This document shows positions 41,839-49,429 of a stretch of DNA of 64,000 nt, in pieces. Within the stretch, counting starts at the first letter, position 1; each line of letters begins with the position of its first letter. The DNA is from Christensenella minuta (GTDB lineage: Bacteria > Bacillota > Clostridia > Christensenellales > Christensenellaceae): positions 2,623,585-2,687,584 of the forward strand of contig NZ_CP029256.1 of NCBI RefSeq assembly GCF_003628755.1, given 5' to 3'. Made by a program: the position numbers and the translations under genes. Below the pieces are notes generated by a model, which made no database searches, was not told where the DNA came from, and was given only the letters and a program-made list of their open reading frames with translations.

Positions 41839-42005
41839 TAACGCCATGCATGATACTGGAGGCACAAAAGAGGCTTAATCGGATCACGAGAGCCAAACCA
41901 TACAAATACGCCATGCGGCAGTGTGGACAGGAAAGGCGGAGGTTCATCAGGGCGGCGCTGATGGCTAAGCTGCTAAACGATATTTATGACGAGTGGAGCG
42001 CATAA
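41835..42005 (+). CDS. Small basic phage protein, TTG start
   Basis: A 56-aa frame starts with TTG at 41835 inside the helicase stop, 7 nt after AGGAGG. It reads EAQKRLNRITRAKP, then QERRRFIRAALMAKLL. It is basic and helical, possibly nucleic-acid binding. An ATG at 41850 is a weaker alternative start. I do not recognise the family. Confidence 0.5.
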   Translation: MITPCMILEAQKRLNRITRAKPYKYAMRQCGQERRRFIRAALMAKLLNDIYDEWSA

Positions 42006-42006
42006 T

Positions 42007-42447
42007 ATGACGATACGCGAAAAGCTGGAGCAATACAGGGCGCTTGTGGTAGAAGTGCGCAACCTGGAACAACGGATCAGCGATATGCAAACACAGAAAG
42101 TGTCTTCCTGCGATATAGTAAAAATGTCGTCGCCTGAATTTCCTTTTACGGAGCACAGCAGTAAGGTGATAGGGCATGCCATAGATAAGACAACGCTTCA
42201 AAAGGTTGTGGGCATCTATAAAGACCGGCTTGAAAAGGCAATGGCTATGATGCTGGAAGTAGAAACGTTCATCTCATCCGTAGAAGACAGCGAGATGCGG
42301 GAGCTTTTGCGGCTGCGGTATATAGAGGGCTTGCCGTGGTGGAAAATACCCATGCGATTGGAAATGGCTGGTGATGGAACTTGGCAATGCAAAAAAGTTT
42401 ATGGATTTTTGCAAAATTTTGAAAATCGTCAAGAAAATCAAGGTTGA
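42007..42447 (+). CDS. ArpU/RinA-like late transcription regulator
   Basis: The 146-aa protein is a coiled-coil N-terminus followed by a sigma-70 region-4-like helix-turn-helix near the end (EMRELLRLRYIEGLPWWKI), the plan of ArpU/RinA/DUF1492 proteins. These stand before terminase genes and turn on late operons. The start at 42007 lies 2 bp after the previous stop. A terminator hairpin follows. Confidence 0.72.
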   Translation: MTIREKLEQYRALVVEVRNLEQRISDMQTQKVSSCDIVKMSSPEFPFTEHSSKVIGHAIDKTTLQKVVGIYKDRLEKAMAMMLEVETFISSVEDSEMRELLRLRYIEGLPWWKIPMRLEMAGDGTWQCKKVYGFLQNFENRQENQG

Positions 42448-42480
42448 TCCGTGGTAAAATGCTATTAGTGAAAAGTAGCT

Positions 42481-42513
42481 AAACGTCATCCTGATGGGTG
42501 GCGTTTTTGTTTT
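42481..42513 (+). terminator. Terminator-like hairpin before the tRNA-like RNA
   Basis: AACGTCATCC pairs fully (two G-U pairs) with GGGTGGCGTT around a TGAT loop and runs into TTTGTTTT. The next base starts the acceptor stem at 42514. The tRNA-like RNA would need read-through or antitermination to be transcribed from upstream. Confidence 0.75.
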
Positions 42514-42594
42514 GGGGATGTGAATGGTTTCGACGCGATGTAAGCCCGAAGCGGATATTCGCGGACACGAGTTCAATTCTCGTCATCTCCACCA
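42514..42594 (+). ncRNA. tmRNA-type tRNA-like domain without an mRNA domain
   Basis: Eighty-one nt fold as a tmRNA tRNA-like domain. The acceptor stem is GGGGATG (42514-42520) with CATCTCC (42584-42590), including G3-U70, the alanyl-tRNA synthetase identity pair. A73 and an encoded CCA follow. The D-region GGTTTCGAC matches the invariant tmRNA sequence. The T-arm is ACGAG-TTCAATT-CTCGT (42567-42583). In place of the long tmRNA body a 5-bp helix (42534-42538 with 42559-42563) closes a 20-nt loop. There is no tag frame and no pseudoknots inside. It is not a tRNA (no anticodon arm) and not a permuted tmRNA (the 5' end comes first). Confidence 0.75.
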
Positions 42595-43002
42595 GTGCCA
42601 GTGCGTGGGTAGGCATGGAAACGCACGAAAATCCGCGAATAAAATGCAGTGAACCGTATGCCTGCGGAGAATTGCGCGGGGGCGGGCTGGAGCGGACTGG
42701 CTAGAGATCAGCGGCCCTTTTATAAGATTCCATGCGGAGAGGTCAATAAAGTCACGTGAAAGCGGGTAGGCGCATACCGGTATAATCAGGCGGCATTTGG
42801 GAAGCCGTCGAGTGCCAACGGGAATAGCCGTGCGCCCAAGCTGGCTGATACCCGAAAAAACCAAGCCGTAGGTTTCCTGCACAGATAAGAGCAGGTTTTA
42901 GAGCGGAATAGGATTAAATGATTGCCGCTTGCCCGCAGCGACATATAAATAGCGGGCTTGAAACAAAAAGGCCATGAAAGACTCCTGATGGGGTCTTTTT
43001 GG
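42595..43002 (+). ncRNA. Large structured non-coding segment ending in a terminator
   Basis: About 400 nt after the CCA hold no plausible gene but many helices: 42601-42606/42621-42626; a loop-to-downstream pairing 42611-42616/42658-42663 (pseudoknot); 42763-42768/42849-42854 continuous with 42769-42774/42831-42836; 42789-42794/42804-42809; 42876-42880/42891-42895; 42931-42936/42952-42957. A 9-bp stem with a TGAT loop and T run (42977-43000) ends it. Ten nt at 42632-42641 are complementary to 42556-42565 inside the tRNA-like domain. It may be a phage large ornate RNA or a packaging element. I do not recognise a known family. Confidence 0.6.
42977..43001 (+). terminator. Rho-independent terminator of the non-coding block
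   Basis: AAAGACTCC pairs with GGGGTCTTT around TGAT, followed by TT. It has the same TGAT loop as the hairpin at 42481, so the RNA block is bracketed by two similar hairpins. Confidence 0.8.
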
Positions 43003-43023
43003 TTTACCAAAAGGGATGGAGAT

Positions 43024-43197
43024 ATGGACAAATACAATCCTGAGCATTATTTGGATTTGACCGCCGCGATTGCGGTAAGCCGGGCAGACAGAAGGAGTAA
43101 GCCTAAAATGAAACATACAAGACATAGCTATCGCATTGGCGACCTGTATAGATTCGCATGGGTAAACGGGAGGTTAACGTTGTGGCGGCTAAGCTAA
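43024..43197 (+). CDS. Small hypothetical protein before terminase
   Basis: The 57-aa protein (MDKYNPEHYLDLTAAIAVS at the start) ends with a basic aromatic stretch (YRIGDLYRFAWVNGRLTLWRLS). It has a GGATGGAG site. It overlaps the small terminase gene by 16 bp. Similar small ORFs precede terminases in clostridial phages; no function is known. Confidence 0.5.
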   Translation: MDKYNPEHYLDLTAAIAVSRADRRSKPKMKHTRHSYRIGDLYRFAWVNGRLTLWRLS

Positions 43198-43676
43198 CGC
43201 CGAGGCAAAAAGCATTTGCGGAATTTTACATTCAGCTAGGCAACGCTACGGAAGCGGCGAAGCGCGCGGGGTATTCAGAGAAAACAGCAAATAGAATTGG
43301 CGCAGAAAACTTGACAAAACCTGTTATACGTGAATACGTCGATAAAGTGCAGTCAGAAATATCCTCAAGCCGCATAGCAGACGCGCGAGAAGTGCAAGAA
43401 ACATTAACGCGCATATTGCGTAGGGAAGAAACCGAAAGTGTTGTAATCGTCTGCAAGACCCGTAAAAGCTCGTATGACAAAGCGGGGAAACGAAAGACGG
43501 AAGAAAAAGAAACCCCGGAGATCGTGCGGATTCCAGCAAAGATCAGCGACGTGAATAAAGCCGCTGAACTGCTGGGGAAGGTTCATGGTCTATATACCGA
43601 TAAGGTTGATCTTTCGGGCGGCGTGGATTTGAGGATACAGGTAGACTATGGCAACGATCAAGGTTCAAGCGAATAA
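43182..43676 (+). CDS. terS: Terminase small subunit
   Basis: The 164-aa protein has the Terminase_2 start LTPRQKAFAEFYIQLGNATEAAKRAGYSEKT (in two helices, a helix-turn-helix) and NLTKPVIREYV. A central oligomerisation helix and a large-subunit-binding tail follow. It recognises the packaging site. The GTG start at 43182 follows GGGAGG by 8 nt and begins at the conserved region. Confidence 0.88.
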   Translation: MAAKLTPRQKAFAEFYIQLGNATEAAKRAGYSEKTANRIGAENLTKPVIREYVDKVQSEISSSRIADAREVQETLTRILRREETESVVIVCKTRKSSYDKAGKRKTEEKETPEIVRIPAKISDVNKAAELLGKVHGLYTDKVDLSGGVDLRIQVDYGNDQGSSE

Positions 43677-44880
43677 AATATTTGCACCAGTAGATAAAAG
43701 CAAATGCCGCTATGTGCTTCTGAAAGGGAGCGCAGGAAGCGGGAAAAGCGTTGACACTGCGCAGCATTATATATTGCGTCTGATGCAGGATAGGGGTCGA
43801 AACCTCTTGGCATTGCGTAAATCGGAGGTAACGAACCGTGATAGCACTTTCGCGGAGTTATCCGGGGCAATATCGCGCATGGGGCTGTGGGACTACTGGA
43901 AGCCTATAATGTCGCCGCTTGAACTGCGGTGTGTCAACGGGGCGAAAATCATCTTTCGCGGCATGAACGACGACAGACAGCGCGAGAAGATCAAGTCTAT
44001 CACGTTTGAAAAAGGAAGCCTTACAGATATATGGCTCGAGGAAGCGACGGAATTTTCAAGGGCGGATGTGGACATACTAGATGACCGTTTGAGAGGAAAA
44101 CTCCCGGATGGTCTTTTTTATCAGATGCGGTTTACGTTCAATCCGGTGGCGGCAACACACTGGATTAAACATGATTATTTTGATACGGTTGATCCTAATG
44201 TTTTTACACACCATAGCACATACTTAGACAATCGTTTTATAGATGCGCCATACCATGCGCGCATGATGCGGCGCAAGGAGCTAGACCCGGACGGGTATCG
44301 GGTGTATGGCCTCGGAGAATGGGGCGAAGTCGGCGGGCTTATCATTACTAACTGGACGGCAGAAGATATGAGCCAAGACCCAAACGACTACGACAGCGTT
44401 TCACTTGGTCAAGACTTTGGTTTTAACCACGCTAACGCTATTTTATTGCTTGGATTTAAGGACGATGAAATATACGTCTTAAAGGAGCAATACGATTACG
44501 AGAAGGACACGGGAGAGATAATAGCGGCTTGCATCATGCCGAAACACGTAATGATGTACTGCGACAGCGCGGAGCCAGACAGGATTAAAACATGGCGTTC
44601 TTCCGGGTATAAAGCCGTGGCAGTTAAGAAAGAGCAAGGGAGCGTACAAGCGCAGATCGACTATTTAAAAGCGCATAAAATACACATTCATCCTTCATGC
44701 GTAAATCTTATGAAGGAGCTCCAACAATGGAAGTGGAAGCGTGACGAAAAGCGGGATGTGTGGCTAGATGAACCCGTTCCATTTCTTGACGATGCAATCG
44801 CCGCGCTGCGGTATGGAATAGAGCCAGTGCGCAAGGTGCGCAGACTACAGAGTTTTTCAAAGGAAGGGCTAGGACTTTGA
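43648..44880 (+). CDS. terL: Terminase large subunit (PBSX type)
   Basis: The 410-aa motor has an ATPase domain with Walker A KGSAGSGKS (about 26-34) and Walker B IWLEEATEF (about 132-140). A nuclease domain follows, with Asp residues in LGQDFGFNH, YCDSAEPD and FLDDAIAALRYG. It packages DNA into the prohead and cuts it. It overlaps terS by 29 bp. Confidence 0.93.
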   Translation: MATIKVQANKIFAPVDKSKCRYVLLKGSAGSGKSVDTAQHYILRLMQDRGRNLLALRKSEVTNRDSTFAELSGAISRMGLWDYWKPIMSPLELRCVNGAKIIFRGMNDDRQREKIKSITFEKGSLTDIWLEEATEFSRADVDILDDRLRGKLPDGLFYQMRFTFNPVAATHWIKHDYFDTVDPNVFTHHSTYLDNRFIDAPYHARMMRRKELDPDGYRVYGLGEWGEVGGLIITNWTAEDMSQDPNDYDSVSLGQDFGFNHANAILLLGFKDDEIYVLKEQYDYEKDTGEIIAACIMPKHVMMYCDSAEPDRIKTWRSSGYKAVAVKKEQGSVQAQIDYLKAHKIHIHPSCVNLMKELQQWKWKRDEKRDVWLDEPVPFLDDAIAALRYGIEPVRKVRRLQSFSKEGLGL

Positions 44881-46034
44881 TAGAGTATAGAATCAACAAA
44901 GACAAAGAACTTACTGTTGACGAAATCCGGCAGCTTATAACGAATAGCGCGGCAGAGGCGGCGCGTAGGCAGTATTTGCACCAGCAGTATGACGGGAAGC
45001 AGGACATTTTAAATCGCACTGTTTCAGACCCGACCAAGCCGAACAACAGGCTTGTGAATAATTATCCGGCGTATATCACAGACAGTTACACGGGTTATTT
45101 CATGGGTGTACCCGTCACGTATAAGGCGGCAGAGGGCGCGCCGGATGATATGCTGATTGAGATAAAAGCGCTATTTGACTATAACGACGAACAGAGCGAA
45201 AACGCAGAACTCGCAAAAGAAGCCAGCATCACGGGCGACGCTTATGAGCTTTTATATCTGGATAGTGATTCAAACGTTAGATTTACGGCGTTGGATTACA
45301 CGGAAACCTGCATTGCGGTATATGATGCAGCCCTAGAGGGTGAAATGCTGTACTTCATCCGGGCATACGATGTGCTAAAAGACCTATTCTCAAACGAAAA
45401 AACGCAAACGGTTGAGGTGTACGATCAAAAGCAGGTATCATACTATACCGCAGATGCTGCTACGCTAAAGCTTACTGGACAAAGACTACATTACTTCAAT
45501 GATGTTCCCGTTGTGGTATATAAAAACAACAAAGAGGGCATAGGCGATTTTGAGCGCGAAATGACACTTATAAACGCCTATGACAAGATGCAGAGCGACA
45601 GCGCGAACGACCTCGAATATTTTACTGACGCCTATTTAGTGCTGCGTGGTCTTGGCGGGACGACTGCGGAAGATGTATTTGCAATGAAGGAGCAGCGCGT
45701 ACTGTCTTTGTCGGATGCGGATTCTCACGCTGAATGGCTAATAAAACAGATTAATGATACGTACATCGAGAACCTTAAAAACCGTATAGATGATGATATT
45801 CACAAATTTAGCAAGTGCCCGAAACTTACGGATGAATCGTTTGCAAATAACCTTTCCGGCATTGCGATCAAGTATAAACTGATTGGATTTGAGAATGTAA
45901 CGAGCGTAAAAGAGAGATATTTTAAAAAGGCACTACAGCGAAGAATTGAATTGATTTGCAATGTGCAAAATTTGTTTGCTAAGAATTACGATTACACCAT
46001 GATAGATATGACGTTTACCCGCAATATCCCGTGA
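44877..46034 (+). CDS. Portal protein (SPP1 gp6-like), main part
   Basis: The 385-aa protein matches SPP1-type portals: NRLVNNYPAYITDSYTGYFMGVPVTYK near the front, the stem and wing regions, and the clip with FENVTSVKERYF. It forms the dodecameric DNA gate. The TTG start overlaps the terminase stop. The frame ends at IP then TGA, just where family members continue into the next frame, so about 60 C-terminal residues are split off. Confidence 0.85.
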   Translation: MIEYRINKDKELTVDEIRQLITNSAAEAARRQYLHQQYDGKQDILNRTVSDPTKPNNRLVNNYPAYITDSYTGYFMGVPVTYKAAEGAPDDMLIEIKALFDYNDEQSENAELAKEASITGDAYELLYLDSDSNVRFTALDYTETCIAVYDAALEGEMLYFIRAYDVLKDLFSNEKTQTVEVYDQKQVSYYTADAATLKLTGQRLHYFNDVPVVVYKNNKEGIGDFEREMTLINAYDKMQSDSANDLEYFTDAYLVLRGLGGTTAEDVFAMKEQRVLSLSDADSHAEWLIKQINDTYIENLKNRIDDDIHKFSKCPKLTDESFANNLSGIAIKYKLIGFENVTSVKERYFKKALQRRIELICNVQNLFAKNYDYTMIDMTFTRNIP

Positions 46035-46216
46035 ACGCGACAGAAGCCGCCGACATGGTAAACAAGATAACCGGGGTAGTATCGCGTGAAACGGCATTAG
46101 GGCAATTGCCATTTGTAACAGATGTGGAGGACGAAATAAGCAAGATAGATTCCGAAAAGCCAACATACGAAATAGCGTATCAGGAAGACGACGAAGGGCA
46201 GCCGGTGTTTAAGTGA
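46031..46216 (+). CDS. Portal C-terminal segment in a shifted frame
   Basis: The 61-aa frame (ATEAADMVNKITGVVSRETALG) is the expected end of an SPP1-like portal, following RNIP. One extra C in the CCC run at 46028-46030 would join it to the main part for a 446-aa portal. As it stands, GTG at 46031 overlaps the portal stop (GTGA), so reinitiation could yield it as a separate peptide. Confidence 0.7.
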   Translation: MNATEAADMVNKITGVVSRETALGQLPFVTDVEDEISKIDSEKPTYEIAYQEDDEGQPVFK

Positions 46217-47052
46217 TGGGCAGCGCGGAATATTGGCGAAAGCGTACGCTTGAAAGTGAAGCTTACGCGAACGGGTTAGCTGAATCCGAGATAGTGAGAC
46301 AACAGAAGCTATACAAGGCGGCATACAAACAGCTTGCTAAGCAGATAGACGGCTTGTATATCCAAGTGGTGGAGTACGGCGAGGAGTTAAGCAGGACGCA
46401 GTTGTGGAACTTTTCTAGATGGTATCAGCTTGAACAGCGGCTAGGCAAGATCACGGGAGAGATTACCACAAACCAGATACGCGGGACGGAACGAACGCTT
46501 ATAAAGGTGTTTGAAAAGACAATGGGCGTAACGCTTAAAGATTTGAAACAAAGCGGCGCGCCCGTCAACCTGTCCTTTGATATGCTGGACAACGTGCAGA
46601 TCAAGCAACTTGTGAATACCGCATGGAATGATGCTTCTTTCTCCCAGCGTTATATAGAAAACGGTATCAAAATGGGCGAGAGGGTGAAACAAGATATTAC
46701 CGATATGCTTATATCTGGTAAATCACCCGGAGCTATTAAGAAAGCATTGCAAGGCGACCTTAACATGAACTACTACGCGGCTGATCGCCTTGTGCGGACG
46801 GAAGCAAATCACTACTACAACGATGCGGCAATGAAATCTTATAAGGCCGCCGGGGTGATAATGGTTGAATACATCGCTGAAGTGGATGATCGTATTTGTG
46901 ATGAATGCGAGGGTTATTCCGGTCAGATTTACCCGATAGATGGCGCGCCAACGCTACCAATTCACCCGAATTGCCGTTGCTGTTATGCCCCTGTAGTGGA
47001 AGTGGGCGACGATTTAACGGAAGCGGCAGAGCTACTAAAAAAATATGCTTAA
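46213..47052 (+). CDS. Minor head protein (SPP1 gp7 / Mu F-like)
   Basis: The 279-aa protein has a long helical N-terminus and the Phage_Mu_F domain: RTEANHYYNDAAM, then a C-terminal Cys/His set CDECEGYSGQIYPI and HPNCRCC. Such proteins bind the portal and help DNA ejection or head assembly. Starts are GTG 46213 or ATG 46216, overlapping the portal fragment. Confidence 0.88.
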   Translation: MMGSAEYWRKRTLESEAYANGLAESEIVRQQKLYKAAYKQLAKQIDGLYIQVVEYGEELSRTQLWNFSRWYQLEQRLGKITGEITTNQIRGTERTLIKVFEKTMGVTLKDLKQSGAPVNLSFDMLDNVQIKQLVNTAWNDASFSQRYIENGIKMGERVKQDITDMLISGKSPGAIKKALQGDLNMNYYAADRLVRTEANHYYNDAAMKSYKAAGVIMVEYIAEVDDRICDECEGYSGQIYPIDGAPTLPIHPNCRCCYAPVVEVGDDLTEAAELLKKYA

Positions 47053-47053
47053 T

Positions 47054-47078
47054 AGAAGCTTAACAGCTTCTTTTTTAT
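47054..47078 (+). terminator. Internal terminator in the head operon
   Basis: AGAAGCT pairs with AGCTTCT around TAAC, followed by TTTTTATT, immediately after the minor head stop. The stem is short, so it probably tunes rather than blocks expression of the scaffold and capsid genes. Confidence 0.55.
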
Positions 47079-47148
47079 TACGCTTTATAGGGCTGTGCGA
47101 CAACAGAACTAAAGGGGCGGCAATGCCGCAACTTACGGAGGTTAAGAA

Positions 47149-47784
47149 ATGGAAAAATTTTTACAGGGTTATTTGCTTAACAGGCTTACACCGATGATGG
47201 ACGCAGATGGGGGCGCGGCCGGAGACCCGGGCGGCGAACCAGATGGAGGCGGTTCCGGCGGTGGAAAGCCGGACGGTGGCGAAGGTAAAACTTACACCGA
47301 AGCCGAGATTGCAGAATTATTGCAAGCGGAAGCGGACAGAAGGGTTACGGCGGCACTGAAAAAGCAAAAGAGAGAGTATGAGGAAAAGCTATCCCTTTCA
47401 AAGCTGGATGAGGAACAGCGCAAGGAAGCTGAAAAAGACCTTGAAATTAAGCGCCTTAATGAGCGTATTTCAGAAATGAGCACGAGCATTAACAAAGGCG
47501 AGGTAATCAAAGTTTTGGCGGCGCGTGGGCTTGATCCCGCTTTTGCCGACATCATCACGATTGGGGACGACATCAAAGAAGCGCAGGCGCGCATTGATAC
47601 GCTCGACAAACTGTTTAAACAGGCGGTTGAGGCTACGGTCAAGAAGCGCATTGCGGGAGATGCGCCAGCAAAAGGTAGCGGGACGGGAACGCCCACGACC
47701 CTAAAGGGGATGAATGTTCAGCAGAGGGCAGAGCTTTACGAGAGCAACCCGGAACTATTTAGAAAGCTAAAAGGAGCAGAGTAA
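47149..47784 (+). CDS. Capsid scaffold protein (DUF4355-like)
   Basis: The 211-aa protein has a Gly/Asp-rich flexible start (about 20-48), a long coiled coil (EAEIAELLQAEADRRV to about 125) and a C-terminal capsid-binding end (RAELYESNPELFRKLKG). This is the standard plan of siphophage scaffolds. The ribosome site is GGAGG. Confidence 0.82.
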   Translation: MEKFLQGYLLNRLTPMMDADGGAAGDPGGEPDGGGSGGGKPDGGEGKTYTEAEIAELLQAEADRRVTAALKKQKREYEEKLSLSKLDEEQRKEAEKDLEIKRLNERISEMSTSINKGEVIKVLAARGLDPAFADIITIGDDIKEAQARIDTLDKLFKQAVEATVKKRIAGDAPAKGSGTGTPTTLKGMNVQQRAELYESNPELFRKLKGAE

Positions 47785-48813
47785 ATGGCAAATATTGTAT
47801 ATCCTAACGAAGTTCTTGAATCTATAGTTGAAGACATTTTAGAAACGCGGCTTAACACCAGAACACTTATGACGGTTGATATGTCGCTTAGCGGCGCAGC
47901 CGGCATGAAAAAAGTAATTAACCGCTATACCTATACGGGGTACGTTGAAAGCCTCTCGCAGGGCGAGAAGAACACACAGCGCGGCAAACTTGAATTTCTG
48001 CCTTATGAGTATGAAGTAGGCGTAGCTCAACAGGTATGGGATTACCATGATGAAGAAGTGATGAAAGATCCAGGTATTGTCAATCTCGGCGTACAGGGAA
48101 TGGCTAATGCTATGTGGAATGACATGAACCAGAAATTTTTTGATGAACTGCGCAAGGCTGAAATTTTCCAGACGATTGAATCAGCGAACAAGATCGCGTA
48201 TGACGATATTGTTGACGCAATCGCGGCCCTTGACCTTGAGGACGAAAGCCAGCTTTATATCTTGTGCGGGCTGAATACCAAGGCTGCACTTAGGAAAAAC
48301 AGCCTTTTTACAGGCGCGAAACAAGGCGAGATCATCTTTACCGGGCAGATTGGCGACATTAGCGGACTTCCCGTTGTGTACTCTAAAAAAGTGCCTGCCG
48401 ATCTTGCTTACGTAGCAACCAAAGAAGCGGTAACGCTTTTCACCAAAAAGGATAGCGAGATTGAGCAGGAGAGGGACAAGGAAGCGAGAAAAAATACGAT
48501 TATTTCCCGTAAGGTGAACCTCGTTGCCCTCACCAACGCGAAATGCCTTTGTATGATCGGCAAAGCGTCGGCTACCCCGGTTCTCACACAATCTAGCATT
48601 GCGGCGGGGAATAATAAGACCATATCCGGTACGAACGCGGCGGGGGCGGTTGTTCGCGTGTACGTGAATGATATTCCGGTAGGCTATGCGGCTGTAGATG
48701 GCACTACATGGACGTATACTATTGACGCAGTTTCATCGGGCGATAAGGTAAAAGTCTCTGCAATGACGGACGGGAAAATTCCAGCGTTCTGCGCAGCGGT
48801 TACGGTCTCTTAA
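47785..48813 (+). CDS. Major capsid protein with C-terminal Ig-like domain
   Basis: The 342-aa protein has the N4-gp56/HK97-fold capsid core (about 1-270): LNTRTLMTVDMSLSGAAGMKK, YEYEVGVAQQVWDYHDEE, and YILCGLNTKAALRKN. Residues about 272-342 form a small beta-sandwich resembling bacterial Ig-like repeats (NNKTISGTNAAGAVVRVYVND, then GTTWTYTIDAV). Such a domain would decorate the capsid surface, where it could bind carbohydrates or mucus. The start abuts the scaffold stop. Confidence 0.88.
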   Translation: MANIVYPNEVLESIVEDILETRLNTRTLMTVDMSLSGAAGMKKVINRYTYTGYVESLSQGEKNTQRGKLEFLPYEYEVGVAQQVWDYHDEEVMKDPGIVNLGVQGMANAMWNDMNQKFFDELRKAEIFQTIESANKIAYDDIVDAIAALDLEDESQLYILCGLNTKAALRKNSLFTGAKQGEIIFTGQIGDISGLPVVYSKKVPADLAYVATKEAVTLFTKKDSEIEQERDKEARKNTIISRKVNLVALTNAKCLCMIGKASATPVLTQSSIAAGNNKTISGTNAAGAVVRVYVNDIPVGYAAVDGTTWTYTIDAVSSGDKVKVSAMTDGKIPAFCAAVTVS

Positions 48814-48833
48814 TCTACTACAGGGGGCAAGTC

Positions 48834-49124
48834 ATGAGCGCGACGGATAAATTAAAGGCGTACATCCCCGAAATCCAAAACGCTACAGCCGCCGCTATAA
48901 TCGAAGATACCGAACAGGCATTTAAGGAGCTTTGCAACGTCGAGGCCATACCCGATGAAGCAAGCTCCTTGATTGTTGAAATGGCGGTTATACGGTACAA
49001 CCGATTAGGCAGCGAGGGTTTAGCGTCACAAGGCTATAGCGGCGCATCAGAGAGCTTTATAAACGGTCTGCCGGATGATCTATTGCGTAGGCTTGGGAAG
49101 TACAGGAGGCTTAAAACGCTATGA
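48834..49124 (+). CDS. Head-tail connector protein
   Basis: The 96-aa helical protein (LKAYIPEIQNATAAAIIED, then SSLIVEMAVIRYNRLGSEG) fits the gp6/gp15-type adaptor that sits under the portal. Position right after the capsid gene supports it. It overlaps the next gene by 4 bp. Confidence 0.75.
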   Translation: MSATDKLKAYIPEIQNATAAAIIEDTEQAFKELCNVEAIPDEASSLIVEMAVIRYNRLGSEGLASQGYSGASESFINGLPDDLLRRLGKYRRLKTL

Positions 49125-49429
49125 TTAGCAGGCGAATGAAAGCGGTTAAGATCGTGGAGCGTGATATAAGCGATTCGGTGTTTGGAAAAGATTCCAGGCC
49201 GCGAGAAGTAAAGACCGTGCAAATGGCAATCTGCACGCTTACGGGCGCGGAAGTCCAATATTTAAACATCAACGCTCAAGGAAGCTCACACGTTGGATTG
49301 ACGCTTGACAGGACGCTTAAACACGGGCAAGAGGTACACGACGGAGATGACGTTTATAGAATCACGTACCCAAACAACGATGCGCGGTTATCACAGATTT
49401 TTCTTGAAAGGGTGATAGCAGATGGCTAA
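49121..49429 (+). CDS. Head closure protein
   Basis: The 102-aa beta-rich protein (VQMAICTLTGAEVQYLNIN, DDVYRITYPNNDARL) occupies the head-completion (gp16-like) position. Family identity is by synteny; the sequence is not strongly diagnostic. It overlaps both neighbours. Confidence 0.6.
   Translation: MISRRMKAVKIVERDISDSVFGKDSRPREVKTVQMAICTLTGAEVQYLNINAQGSSHVGLTLDRTLKHGQEVHDGDDVYRITYPNNDARLSQIFLERVIADG

Noticed and set aside
42514-42594. Ordinary tRNA gene
   Set aside because: There is no anticodon arm of normal size. The D-region matches the tmRNA GGTTTCGAC sequence and the inner helix closes a 20-nt loop.
42514-43002. Circularly permuted tmRNA
   Set aside because: In permuted genes the acceptor 3' piece precedes the 5' GGGG piece. 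Here the 5' strand comes first, with CCA only 81 nt later and no tag frame downstream.
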